64,000 bases of DNA from Nepenthes gracilis. Lineage: Eukaryota > Streptophyta > Magnoliopsida > Caryophyllales > Nepenthaceae. The notes beneath the pieces were generated by a model. It saw only the letters and a list, made by a program, of their open reading frames with translations, was not told where the DNA came from and made no database searches. Shown here piece after piece: positions 33,301-41,804 of this stretch. Location of the stretch: the NCBI GenBank assembly GCA_033239525.1, contig BSYO01000013.1, positions 9,324,501-9,388,500 on the forward strand, in the 5' to 3' direction. Both the position numbers and the translations under genes were made by a program. Numbering within the stretch: the first letter of the stretch is position 1; every line of letters begins with the position of its first letter.

Positions 33301-36300
33301 GTTAATTTTAACAATTAGAATTTATAACAAGAATAGTATATATATATATATATCATAAATGGGCCCTCACTTCCGGCAGACTTGCACATAGGCCCCAAGG
33401 ACCCTTTGCTTCTTAATGTGCCTTATGCCTTTAACAGCACTGAATCTTGAGAAAGCAACAACTCAACTATTTGTTCTCTCTTGATTACTGTGATAAGCAG
33501 CAGATTTGTCTTCTGAAGAGGTAGTCAGCTGTGCTTGTGATACTTTGCTTGGAGGAACACTTTCTATGGAACTCCTTCATCCTTTGTTTAGCTGTATGTA
33601 ACTTTCCATTTTATGGAGTTTTGGTGTGCAGTTTTCTTGATTGGATCGACAGTAGATCTATGAAATTCCATACAAATTTTTAATGACCGGTGTTTTGAGT
33701 TGAGGTTCCTTGTAGGATTGCCAAGCATCTGTTTTGTCTTATTCAATATTTCCTCCTCATTGTAGAAGACACCTTAAAAGTCAAGATACTCCTTTACCGC
33801 TTAATTCGTAAATTGTTTTTCCTCTGCAATCAATAAGCAGTGCTTCAATTGCCAGAAGAGTAATCTTCAAATTGTCTAGGAATTATTCACCAAGGTAACA
33901 TCGTCACATGGATTAAAGAAGTTCATCACATGGATCAAAGAAAGCCTATCGAAAAGGACTTGAAGGAAGGCACCAAGGAATATTTCTTCATTTGGCATGA
34001 TGTTTCTTCATAATAAGAACACTGGGATTAAATTGATCTGAGAGGAAAAATGAAAGAAAAGGGCTCTCTATAGTGGAAGTGCAGTATGGTGAGTGTTTTA
34101 AAGTAAGTTCATGCATCCCTCCTGTTGAAGTGCTTTCTCTGTAGGAAGTGACGCTTTCCCTCACTTGGAGTTCATTGTCTTCACACGGTCCACCTCACTT
34201 CTACAATAGTTACTCAACTCAAGAAGGCTTTCCCATGGATTGTTCACGAGCCATGAACCATTGCCATATCCATTGCCCTGTAGTTATGTAGCCAACATAT
34301 GTTGGACCTACCAATTCAATTAGTTTCTGTTTTTCTATGTGGATCAGTTAGCATTAGGATTCTTAGTCCTTTTCAATTTTATTTTGGTTTTCACGTTCTC
34401 ATTTGTTTCCATGTCCTTTTCACCAGGCAACTTGATTTTACATGAAGAAAGACATGAAAGTCTCTGCATAAATAGAGGTCAAACAACTATGCAATCCATA
34501 GTAATAGATCCAAGGTAAATTCCAAAGATAACATTGAAAGAGAGGACTTACCAGAAAAAAAAATTAAAAGAGAGTGTTGTACTGAATGAAGAATAAAAAT
34601 TTGATTTTATTATGTGGTATTTGATTTTATTGAAGAATTATATCACTGATATGTAATGTAAATAAAATCATTATTGCTCATATATTAATTGATTTTTACA
34701 GAAAAAAGTTTAAAACATATAGGAATATTGATGGGTCCAGCTACAAATAGTATGATTTGGACTCAAAATCACATAATCTGGGCCACCAGAACAGGGGGCA
34801 CATTGTCAGAACTGCCCTGTCAAGCACCTTGTTAAGAATACCTATACTGCCTTTTCCAGGGGCAGGATTGTCAAAACCGAGTGCAGAGTTGGATTGTCAA
34901 ACAATCTGGTTTTTAGAGGAAGTTTCTCACAAGGGCATGGCATTGAGCCGGCTTGTCAGGGAAAATTGTCAGCAATCTTGTCTTCTTGGAGAAATCCAGT
35001 TGTCAGATTAGACTAAAGTCAAATAAGTCCAAGCCATTGACCAAAGTCAAAGAAGCCCATGCCAGCTGGCAGTGGCAATTTGGACCTCAAAATTAGAGAG
35101 ACATTGTGCAAGTTCAAGATCCTATTCAGATGAACTGCCACCTGGACCTCTAGGGGAACCATTTAAACGTGTCAAAATGGGAAGTTTACTGCCAGACTCA
35201 CTCATAGTCAGTTAATCAAAACATGAAAGCCATTTCTCTTCAAGAAGGAAAAGGGCCTTCGATCCTAAGGGCCCACATGAGATTTTAGTGAGATTGGGTA
35301 GTTACTTACTCCTAGTGTTACCCACTTTGAATGGTTACTTACTGAGGAAGGACTGACTTGTTTGCAGGATAAGCCTAATGCTATATAAATTCAAGTCCCC
35401 TTAACACAGGAAAGGACACATTCATGCTTCCAAAAGTATCTCGAGAAGAGTTGTTAAAATGCAAGTCCTGTAGCACTTAAGTATATGCAGAAAAAGATCT
35501 GGAGCTAGTCTTCTAGAGCAGTTTCTTCCCCCTTAAAAAACACTCTAAGGCAGGAGTTTGTTCTCCATAAGTCGTTTTTCCCTCTCTTCATTCTCTACTT
35601 CTACTTTGTCTAGCAAATACTAACTTGAACGTTTGAGATAAAGTGGAGAGTTTTTCTCATACCTTTGAACTCTTATTTTAATTTACAGTGCATAGGATTT
35701 GGATTAAGAGATCCAAGATACTGCAAAGAATTTCTTTGGTTGAATCTTTATTTACGGTACACGTCGAACATTATTATCAATGTTGCAGCCACAACCACAG
35801 TGGTCACCATGGTCATAGACATTGTTGTCACACTGAGCTTCATAGTTGACTATGTTGTCAGTCACTAACATCATTGCTGCCTGTACTTGTTGCCACAGAT
35901 ACAACTTGTTGCCACAACCACCACTATAGCTATTCTCACCATCATAACTGCCACCTCTGACCAATGCCCGCTGGAATATTTATTCACACGTTACTGTAAT
36001 TACTGCCATCACTTCATTAGTTTTTGATAGCCACATTGACCCCATACGCAACCAAATCATCAGTGCTGTCACAAGCCACATAACCACCCACTATTGCCAT
36101 TGTAGTGGTAATATTAATTCTCACTTCTCTAGTAATGTTTAAATCATCCTATATTTCACTTGGGTTGTTATTCACTCTTTTATAAGAATAACTATTTTAT
36201 CTAAAATATTTAACCATACAAAGCAATAGTTTAATTAAGATTATATTCAAAAAATATAAATGTTCATTTGTAGTAAAAGGGACTAGTAAATTTGGCTAAT

Positions 36301-38486
36301 GGTAACATCTAGGTGTTGCCATCAGGCTGTCTATGTTATTTTCATTGGAATATTGGCAATTGAAAAATTGCATATCTGACAAGTTTAACAGAAATGGTGT
36401 TATTAAGATGGATGAATGGTGTAACTTTAAATGATAAAATAAGAATTAAGCAAATATGTAGCAAATCAAAGTAGACCTGCCAAACAAAAGATGAGGAAAG
36501 AGAAAAAATTCCATTGTGACACCTGAAGTGTAGGCCAATAATGCAGTACTGAGTTGTGGTGGTTTAATTCTGTATTCGGTGATAGGAAGGGGATACGTAG
36601 GCATAGGAAAAATGTATGGTGAGGTAAGTAAACAGGGTGAAGAATAATCTTTTATATTTGGAGGTTGTTGCTCTCAACCCCACATAGTGGGATGGCTTTC
36701 TCTCCTTTTTCTTTTGTAATCACATTCTTATTTGCACATAGTTAGTCCACCAGATTGTATATGCTAATGATTTAGGCTAAACCTTCATGGATGGATGATC
36801 CCTTCCCTTTCCCTCCCTTTTTATACTCTTGAGGTTGAGATGATTGTTTTTTGATGGAGATGTATCTTTGGCATCAAAATGCCCAATCTGATCAGTAATT
36901 AATTTTTTTTGTACTACATTCCTGATTCTTGTCACAATCTTGCTTTCTTTTCCCTTAAACTACATTTCTAACCTATATGTGGATAAATAAAGTGGGACTT
37001 GAATATTGTAAGACTGAACCTTTTATATGCATTAGCACTCGTTTGTTAAATACATCCACTACTTCTGCAAACTGAGTGCAATCTACCATCTCTTCTCTCT
37101 CAGTTTTTATCTCCTTGACTGTCTCACTGTTACATTTTGCAATAATCTCAAGTTAATCTTGGGTGATAGACAAATTACCTGTTTCCAAGATATGGCTCTA
37201 GGGAAAAGGAAAGGGGAGGAGGTAGATACTAGATGTATCGGCAGCCTAATGCCATGTTTCAATCTTTATATCTATTAACTTCCCTCTTATTGGACTGATT
37301 TGTAGTGGCGCTGATTTTAATCTAATGGTATGGGTAGGTGATGTGAACAGCATCAGAGTTGGATCCGGAGCAAATATTCAGGACAACTCCCTAGTGCATG
37401 TTGCTAAATCTAATCTCAGTGGCAAGGCCTTTCCTACTATAATTGGTGATAATGTTACCATAGGTGTGTAATATGCTAGCAATTTAAATTTTTTATCAGC
37501 ATGCTATCAATGTAAATACTTATATTGCTCCTGGTTCAATTAATTGAATTATGCTTTGATATTTAAATTGCCCAGGACACAGTGCTGTTATCCATGGATG
37601 CACTGTTGAGGATGAGGCATTTGTTGGCATGGGAGCGACATTGCTTGACGGGGTGGTGGTGGAGAAACATGCCATGGTGGCCGCTGGAGCCCTTGTGAGA
37701 CAGGATATAAGAATTCCCACTGGAGAGGTGTCCTTTTGTCTGATACATTCAAATATTTAATTGGGTTTTCCTAAGTTTTGGTTTCCTCTTAATTTTTTCT
37801 CCAGCACCAATTAAATGTGCTGTTCTATGTTCTCTTGGTCTCAAGAAGAATTCTTTCTTCCTTCAATATAGACAAAGTTTGGAAAATCTCAATCATGCCT
37901 TCACGCAGCATTTTTGTACTGCTTAGTTTCTGTCTAGTTTCCCTTTACTTACTTTCTTTGATACTGAATTGGATTCTCTCCTGCAAATGTTTGAGAACTA
38001 GGACAATCTTTGTTACTTGTTAGGGAGTTAATTCCTTTTTTAAGTGGCGTTTCCTCCATTTGAATTTTCAATTCTGTTTTTTTTGTGTGACTGAAAAAGA
38101 TATGTTAGGAAAATTACCTTCAAACTTTGATGTCCCTGGTGTTTGCACTTTGCTCATACAGTTATAGGCCACTGATTTCTTTTGCAATTTGTCTCTTGCA
38201 GGTGTGGGGTGGAAATCCAGCAAAATACCTGCGGAAACTCACTGATGAGGAGATAGAATTCATATTTCAGTCAGCTACCAACTATTCTAACCTTGCCCAG
38301 GTCCATGCTGTTGAGAATGCTAAATCTTTTGACGAGATTGAGTTTGAGAAGGTGCTTCGCAAGAAGTTTGCTAAGAAAGACGAAGAATATGACTCAATGT
38401 TGGGTGTCATTCGTGAGACTCCACCAGAACTCATTCTTCCAGATGATGTTCTACCAGACAAAGCACCAAAGTATTCTAAAAAATGA
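12206..38486 (+). CDS. GAMMACA1: Gamma carbonic anhydrase 1-like, mitochondrial complex I subunit (five exons)
   Basis: Coding exons: 12206-12320, 26986-27129, 37338-37463, 37576-37727, 38202-38486. All junctions are GT/AG and phases agree, giving 273 residues, close to the usual size of about 275. The N-terminus MGTLGRAIYTVGFWIRETGQ is the plant CA1/CA2 type. The body is a left-handed beta-helix of hexapeptide repeats (for example IIGDV, SSIWYG, TIIGDNVTIG). The three metal-ligand histidines of the family are present at residues 107, 130 and 135. The C-terminal helix continues to PPELILPDDVLPDK. Plant gamma-CAs form the matrix-side trimeric domain on the membrane arm of mitochondrial complex I and are needed for its assembly. 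Introns 1 and 2 are swollen to 14.7 and 10.2 kb by insertions, while introns 3 and 4 are 112 and 474 bp. Nothing in the coding sequence is broken. Confidence 0.96.
13279..13492 (-). pseudogene. Last-exon fragment of an unidentified host gene, antisense in intron 1
   Basis: On the minus strand a splice acceptor (cctgcag) is followed by an exon-like frame. It begins DLN.SQKS.SGYSKQVAVYVLDF and ends VTAAMVSTFGWRG before a TAG at 13279-13281. A poly(A) signal AATAAA follows near 13208. One in-frame stop interrupts this copy. The second copy (25967-26370) lacks that stop but is cut off before the C-terminus. Residue choice is protein-like and differs from the surrounding TEs, so this is probably a captured genic fragment. 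I do not recognise the protein. Confidence 0.55.
13376..13788 (+). repeat. Left copy of the 400-bp direct repeat flanking element 2
   Basis: Matches 25967-26370 in the same orientation at roughly 90% identity, including the stretch ggacatacacagcaacttgc. Directly after it, element 2 begins. The left copy extends further (13200-13375) into the C-terminal codons and poly(A) signal of the antisense exon, which the right copy lacks. Confidence 0.88.
13802..15018 (+). pseudogene. Unknown downstream viral ORF, plus copy in element 2
   Basis: Homologous to 8564-9936. Recognisable segments are AQQYYELILIDSG (near 14140), the WCNAFYLCSYSHSCF block (near 14350), WFTKWWIYFD (near 14432) and the Ser/Pro-rich tail ending SDPYGGSFDF before the TGA near 15016. 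Several stops and frameshifts (near 14240 and 14596) break it. At the site where element 1 has an extra G, this copy is in frame. Confidence 0.72.
15413..15421 (+). promoter_or_regulatory. Pregenomic promoter TATA box of element 2, plus copy (tatataagg)
   Basis: Follows the unknown ORF, resembles the TATATAAGG of pararetroviral promoters, and is about 285 bp upstream of a Met-tRNA primer site. AATAAAA near 15602 could serve as the poly(A) signal of the terminally redundant transcript. Confidence 0.62.
15699..15710 (+). other. Primer binding site, initiator Met-tRNA type
   Basis: tggcatcaaaga matches the plant Met-tRNA primer site tggtatcagagc at 9 of 12 positions. It lies between the promoter and the movement protein, exactly where Caulimoviridae start minus-strand synthesis. 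Confidence 0.6.
15906..16020 (+). pseudogene. Movement protein N-terminus, element 2 (split by copia insertion)
   Basis: Starts MTSRFRKLLRDSSSN, parallel to MASRLRRMFRGSSSN at 4527. The frame is interrupted after 16020 by the LTR element and resumes at 20371. Confidence 0.75.
16021..16987 (-). repeat. 3' LTR of the non-autonomous copia element
   Basis: 967 bp, TG...CA. It contains a GC-richer block (16680-16950) with palindromes such as gagcgctc. It matches the other LTR with several indels, one an approximately 40-bp stretch (about 20095-20135) present only in the right LTR. Confidence 0.88.
17405..18022 (-). CDS. C-terminal gag-like protein of the copia element
   Basis: 205 codons from the first ATG. 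The frame continues upstream past a TAA near 18033. It contains a coiled-coil-like acidic start (EKITTLESDLEASRNDLKQF), a KTIFVQPTF segment, a second degenerate CCHC-like motif (CHECRIISHIRLHC) and a C-terminus with LWIKKSELH. This resembles the long gag of SIRE/Maximus-type copia elements just before the protease, but here the element ends without a pol gene. Structural (virus-like particle) role by family. Confidence 0.6.
   Translation of the reverse strand: MKSSFTEKITTLESDLEASRNDLKQFSNGSKKLDHMLSLGKIRGNKTGLGYSENDLKATSNSKTIFVQPTFLLRQNSPSSIHIVKLSRGSPKKSANTQDHQNFTSMKQFDLKYTRKLIFTSASQAKFVPTCHECRIISHIRLHCPISLRQNKSRQSSKIEHLIHYIQHLNDQVINLSNAIKCDKKLWIKKSELHYHLIIHDKKGE
18302..19202 (-). pseudogene. 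Copia gag with CCHC zinc knuckle
   Basis: The minus-strand frame starts near MKAFFKSMDKRVWT and contains the UBN2-type gag region (WDILEITHGGTKLVKNSK, LQMLTTRFEKI, FDEFYIQLNDIVN, LRSFPE). It ends with CYECKGFGHYRAEC at about 18390-18431 and an acidic tail DDEEEEA. At least five in-frame stops lie between 18650 and 19070, mostly where Trp or Gln codons are expected, as C-to-T decay would give. The last 65 codons are intact. Confidence 0.75.
19307..19318 (-). other. Primer binding site of the copia element (Met-tRNA)
   Basis: The minus strand reads attggtatcaaag, adjacent to the 5' LTR, matching the initiator Met-tRNA primer site apart from one base. Confidence 0.75.
19320..20365 (-). repeat. 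5' LTR of the non-autonomous copia element
   Basis: 1046 bp, homologous to 16021-16987 with the same termini. Confidence 0.88.
20371..21115 (+). pseudogene. Movement protein, continuation in element 2
   Basis: Resumes the frame interrupted at 16020 with IEEIYEIGAFDFKTTLIIKD and continues through the 30K core (NYIYYGLIQIVIKPL, HFYCASNS-like, VDLKDLAIL). In-frame stops near 20380, 20452 and 20625 and frameshifts near 20750 and 20990 inactivate it. It ends abruptly in an inverted junction near 21110. Confidence 0.72.
21116..21560 (-). promoter_or_regulatory. Inverted promoter/leader segment of element 2
   Basis: Reverse complement of about 15290-15690. The minus strand reads tatataaag at 21314-21322 as TATA box and aataaaa near 21180. 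The leader stops at tatcaag where it meets the plus-strand movement protein, so the two half-genomes are joined head on. Confidence 0.65.
21716..23001 (-). pseudogene. Unknown downstream viral ORF, minus copy in element 2
   Basis: Starts MPSKPNKQTALPSPLTLTKQ at 23001, then KDYAMPVPQKTIPASN and the Trp/Tyr-rich core. It ends in the Ser/Pro-rich tail near 21720. Alignment with 13802-15018 covers the whole length. Stops and frameshifts are scattered, for example near 22700 and 22000. Confidence 0.7.
23010..23420 (-). pseudogene. Pararetroviral RNase H fragment, element 2
   Basis: The minus strand encodes FMIVENNASDIEYQGILKQ, the RNase H core start where the first catalytic Asp (usually ETDAS) is replaced by Asn, then SEILSIILCISKFHDDLYDKNFYVLITTY. 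The frame from 23392 to 23129 is open, and stops follow. RNase H degrades the RNA template during reverse transcription. Confidence 0.75.
23500..24330 (-). pseudogene. Pararetroviral reverse transcriptase, element 2
   Basis: Read on the minus strand: YPIPNKKDLINRLYN, FDIKSEFWQIQINKQNRYKT (24010-23950), MPFKMKNTPLEFQ and the catalytic YIDDV near 23820. Further on are the SIEFANKFPDKIKDK and LQRFLGYLNYV segments. Spacing is typical of Caulimoviridae rather than Ty3/gypsy. Stops near 23460, 23650 and 23730 and at 24080-24200 interrupt it. The catalytic DD pair is kept. Confidence 0.85.
24340..25966 (-). pseudogene. Coat (zinc-knuckle) and aspartic protease remnants, element 2
   Basis: From high to low coordinates on the minus strand: a basic segment (about 25960-25780), a degenerate knuckle (KYKRLGHKFDSCK, near 25650, first Cys lost), HLCECEFQQLNTLRTKDEKE with FLIDNIEKIED (near 25450-25340), and the protease active site as LLDTRADQN (near 24875, usual DTGAD changed). 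A region of poly-Gln/Lys-like decay follows up to the RT. Many stops. Together with the RT it shows that a full replication module existed in this viral group. Confidence 0.62.
25967..26370 (+). repeat. Right copy of the 400-bp direct repeat flanking element 2
   Basis: Homologous to 13376-13788. The antisense exon frame is open here from 26095 to about 25967, after which the viral sequence takes over, so the viral junction lies inside the exon. Confidence 0.88.
26986..27129 (+). CDS. GAMMACA1: Gamma-CA exon 2
   Basis: Acceptor tttcag, donor gtactt. Encodes SRHRTLMNIFDKAPVVDKDA through SSIWYGCVLR. Confidence 0.96.
27275..28422 (+). repeat. Left LTR-like repeat in intron 2
   Basis: Starts tgatgggtcca and aligns, with many differences, to 34729-35770 in the same orientation. 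Shared landmarks are TGTCAGAA-type motifs, a TATA-like box followed by aagcccc, a CT-rich tract (tttccctctct), gtttgcctagcaga, ttctcat.gctttgagctctt and gagatccaag. Strong divergence suggests great age. Confidence 0.68.
28612..30360. repeat. Diverged tandem duplication, second copy interrupted by a MITE
   Basis: Copy 1 is 28612-29283 and copy 2 is 29284 to about 30360. Both begin with catcttcttc followed by ttatggaaaaaaat and aatttaattagaata. Both continue with aaaatctagaaaatgcttc, agacaatacac and cataaatcagcaactgtg. The MITE lies only in copy 2, so it arrived after the duplication. Copy 2 has lost about 200 bp of the second half. Confidence 0.78.
29359..30057. mobile_element. PIF/Harbinger (Tourist-like) MITE
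   Basis: 699 bp flanked by TTA target duplications (29356-29358, 30058-30060). The ends are inverted repeats: ggccccatttggat at the left, gggtccattttgat read inward from the right. It is AT-rich and non-coding. Terminal sequence, 3-bp TTA duplication and size fit Tourist-type elements that are mobilised by a Harbinger transposase elsewhere. Confidence 0.75.
34729..35770 (+). repeat. Right LTR-like repeat in intron 2
   Basis: Starts tgatgggtcca and pairs with 27275-28422. TATA-like gctatataaa near 35381 is followed by caagtcccctta, parallel to aagcccctttat near 28043. The right edge is uncertain by about 10 bp. Confidence 0.68.
37338..37463 (+). CDS. GAMMACA1: Gamma-CA exon 3
   Basis: Acceptor gggtag, donor gtgtgt. 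Encodes DVNSIRVGSGANIQDNSLVH with metal-ligand His107. Confidence 0.96.
37576..37727 (+). CDS. GAMMACA1: Gamma-CA exon 4
   Basis: Acceptor gcccag, donor gtgtcc. Begins HSAVIHGCTVEDEAFVGMGA with ligands His130 and His135. Confidence 0.96.
38202..38486 (+). CDS. GAMMACA1: Gamma-CA exon 5 and stop
   Basis: Acceptor cttgcag. Encodes VWGGNPAKYLRKLTDEEIEF to the C-terminus, TGA at 38484-38486. The 3' untranslated region follows and runs towards the tandem duplication at 38737. Confidence 0.96.
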   Translation: MWGGNPAKYLRKLTDEEIEFIFQSATNYSNLAQVHAVENAKSFDEIEFEKVLRKKFAKKDEEYDSMLGVIRETPPELILPDDVLPDKAPKYSKK

Positions 38487-38736
38487 GGCTTGTAGGAGGT
38501 AGATTCTTTACTTTTCTTTTAAAATTTGTTCGAAAAGATTAGTGCCAATGCCAATGAACAACGCACCAAATGAAGAGCGGGGGGACACAGAGTTCTCTCC
38601 CCGGTAAAGATAAACATGTTTTGGGACAGGTTGGTGTTATTTCGTTCTGGCTTATTGCTCAATTTTACTCTGCTTTATAGTGGATGAGAGTAGATAGTGC
38701 CACACATCTCTCTGTACCGGTGCTTTTGTCTCATTA

Positions 38737-40258
38737 TACTAGAGAGTTTCATTTTTCCCCATGATCTTTGTACATATGGTTTTCACTTCAAACCGCTTTG
38801 GCTCGTGATTGTTGCCTGATGTTCCTATAAACCTTACAATTTGGATGGATCGCAAGTTTGTGCAAATTCCATCCATGGCTACTATTGTTTCCTGAATATT
38901 ACTCGATTGCTGGCTTATTTTCTAGGGTATGATCTATTTTTGGTTGAAGTAAAACGTTATGCCACAATATTTGCTTGTGAACATTACGGCTTGGATGGTT
39001 GCTCCGTTGTTTGTGCAAATGCCGGGCATGGTAGAAATTTTGTATTATGTGAAATCCTTTTGCTGCTCTCATGTACATGCTTACCTCAAGTTCTGTGGTA
39101 TGACCTGTTGTCGGGAAAGTAGAAATTTGGTATTACTTTACATGGCAAAAATGCATAAACGAAATCAAACCAAACTAATCAACCCCAAGGCCATTTCCCA
39201 CCCAGTGTGCAGGAGCTTTCGACGATAAAAATGCAGGTTGAATCGGTGGAAATGCTACCAAAACTCAGTAAAACACAAAACTGCTAGTTCCTTGGAACAA
39301 TGTAACTCCAAATTGAGGGAGACTGCAGCTGCCGAAACAGCCTTTTTTTGACCTATGGTTACTGGGTGCGCTGCAAAAGCAGCTTTGAACTCCTTGTCAG
39401 GTGCAGATAGTTAAGATTTCAAGTAAAAGATAAAGTATAATTATATCTTTAATTTTTTAAAAATGTCTTATTTAATTATATCTTTAAAAGTCTTATTTTA
39501 TTTAATAGCCAGACATCGGGCCAGGAAGCAATTCTTGTTGCAGCTGTTACGAATATTCCTTGCTCTTACAATTCTCATTTTTTTTTTTTTAAATGATGTA
39601 ACTATCATAAACCTCATCCATTTATTGTTTTATGGTATTTGGTTATGAGCCGTAGATCGAGGAAAGTGTCAGATTTGAAAACTTAGGAAGTCAAGAAAAT
39701 ATAGGAATGAATAATTACACATTTTGATAACTCAATGTCATATAATAATTAATATCTCTTCAAAGTCAATGAGGTAAAATAGATGCTAACTTAAGTTTGA
39801 AAATCAAATTATAAATGCACATCCACCGAAGAGATGAAGATATGAAGTTAACGAGAGGCCGATTGGAGAATATAGCAAAGATTGAAAATTATGGGCAGTA
39901 TCAATGAATTCTATGGCAAATACATGTAAAGAATCACCACTACCACATGAAAAATCAATTGGGGATGATGCGTGAAGGAAGGTAATGGTCGTCCTTTTCA
40001 ATGACCGGACGGAGAACTGTTATTTCAATGACTAAAATGGAGGTGGGTAGTCGTCTTTTTAAACAATTAGATAAAAAGTCGTCTATTTTAATAATAAAAA
40101 AACGAAAGGCATCTATTTAAATAACTAAATATAAATGACTGAAATTATATGTATGTTAAATGCTATGATTGATGCATACGAAAATTACATCTCAACTGTA
40201 TTATTGATGTAATAAAGTGTATCCTTGGAAGATGAGAAAATATGAAAATAAATAATTT
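38737..40258. repeat. 1.5-kb tandem duplication, copy 1
   Basis: Starts actagagagtttcat in the 3' flank of the gamma-CA gene and recurs with an offset of 1522 bp. Identity is high (only scattered substitutions and small indels). No gene recognised in it. Small minus-strand ORFs near 39804-40001 exist in both copies but look fortuitous. Confidence 0.92.
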
Positions 40259-41755
40259 ATACTAGAGAGTTTCATTTTTACAATGATCTTTGTACATATA
40301 GTTTTCACTTCAAACCGCTTTGGCTCGTGATTGTTGCATAATGTTCCTATAAACCTTACAATTTTGATGCATCGCAAGTTTGTGCAAATTCCATCCATGG
40401 CTACTATTGTTTCCTGAATATTACTCGGTAGCTGGCTTATCTTCTAGGGTATGATATATTTTTGGTTGAAGTAAAACGTTATGCCACAATTTTTGCTTGT
40501 GAACATTACGGCTTGGATGGTTGCTCCGTTGTTGTTTGTGCAAATGCCGGGCATGGTAGAAATTTTGTATTATGTGAAATCCTTTTGCTGCTCTAATGTA
40601 CATGCTTACCTTCTAAGTTCTGGGGTATGACCAGTTGTCAGGCAAGTAGAAATTTGGTATTACTTTACATGGCAAAAATGCATAGACGAAATCAAACCAA
40701 ACTAATCAACCTCAAGGCCATCCCCACCCAGTGTACAGGAGCTTTAGACGATAAAAATGCAGGTTGAATCGGTGGAAATGCTACCAAAACTCAGTAAAAC
40801 ACAAAACTGCTAGTTCCTTGGAACAATGTAACTCCAAATTGAGGGAGACTGCAGCTGCCAGAAACAGCCTTGTTTTGACCTATGGTTACTGGGTACTTTG
40901 CAAAAGCAGCTTTGAACTCCTTGTCAGGTGCAGATAGTTAAGATTTCAAGTAAAGATAAAGTATAATTATATCTTTAATTTTTTAAATGTCTTATTTAAT
41001 TATATCTTTACGAGTCTTATTTTATTTAATAGCCAGACATCGGGCCAGGAAGCAATTCTTGTTGCAGCTGTTACGAATATTCCTTGCTCTTACAATTCTC
41101 ATTTTTTTTTTTAAAAAAAAATGATGTAACTATCTTAAACCTCACCCATTTATTGTTTTATGGCATTTGATTATGAACCGTAGATCGAGGAAAGTGTCAG
41201 ATTTGAAAACTTACGAAGTCAAGAACATATAGGAATGAATAATTACACATTTTGATAACTCAATGTCATATAATAATTAATCTCTCTTCAAAGTCAATGA
41301 GGTAAAATAGATGCTAACTTAAGTTTGAAAATCAAATTATAAATGCAGAGGCGGGACGTCCACCGAAGAGATGAAGATATGAAGTTAACGAGAGGCCGAT
41401 TGGAGAATATGGCAAAGATTGAAAATTATGGGCAGTATCAATGAATTCGATGGCAAATACATGTAAAGAATCACCACTACCACATGAAAAATCAATTGGG
41501 GATGATGCGTGAAGGAAGGTAATGGTCGTCCTTTTCAATGACCGGACGGAGAACTGTTATTTCAATGACTAAAATGGAGGTAGTCGTCTTTTTAAACAAT
41601 TAGATAAAAAATTATTCTATTTTAATAATAAAAAAAACGAAAGGCATCTATTTAAATAACTAAATATAAATGACTGAAATTATATGTATGTTAAATGCTA
41701 TGATTGATGCATACGAAAAGAACATCTCAACTGTGAAAATATGAAAATAAATAAT
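40259..41755. repeat. 1.5-kb tandem duplication, copy 2
   Basis: Same content as 38737-40258. It has lost about 30 bp near its end and gained 9 bp near 41346. It ends just before an (AT)n microsatellite. Confidence 0.92.
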
Positions 41756-41768
41756 TATAAATTTAAAA

Positions 41769-41772
<4 letters not shown>

Positions 41773-41799
<27 letters not shown>
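41773..41799. repeat. (AT)n microsatellite
   Basis: About 13 uninterrupted TA dinucleotides at the end of the tandem duplication. Confidence 0.95.

Positions 41800-41804
<5 letters not shown>

Larger units (their letters stand above)
28423..34728. mobile_element. Decayed interior of the intron-2 LTR element
   Basis: No recognisable gag or pol survives. It holds a tandem duplication with a MITE, a homopurine tract at 30362-30452 and a short (TA)n at 33337-33353. A degenerate repeat lies near 32585-33450, whose ends carry gcgccaaggctcgaggcac and gtgccttatgcctttaaca. The rest is AT-rich without a feature I can name. No clean target duplication is left. Confidence 0.45.
27130..37337 (+). other. 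GAMMACA1: Intron 2 of the gamma-CA gene (10.2 kb)
   Basis: Donor gtactt at 27130, acceptor gggtag at 37337. It contains an old LTR pair with a decayed interior and a MITE. The stretches 27130-27270 and 35980-37337 look like ordinary intron. 35780-35980 is a low-complexity stretch of CAC/ACC and GTC triplets. Confidence 0.88.

Noticed and set aside
35665..35964. Overlapping ORFs in both strands around 35.7-35.96 kb
   Set aside because: Explained by low-complexity CAC/GTC triplets.
39804..41538. Minus-strand ORFs of 65 and 68 codons, nearly identical
   Set aside because: Identical only because they lie in the tandem duplication; no homology or start context supports them.
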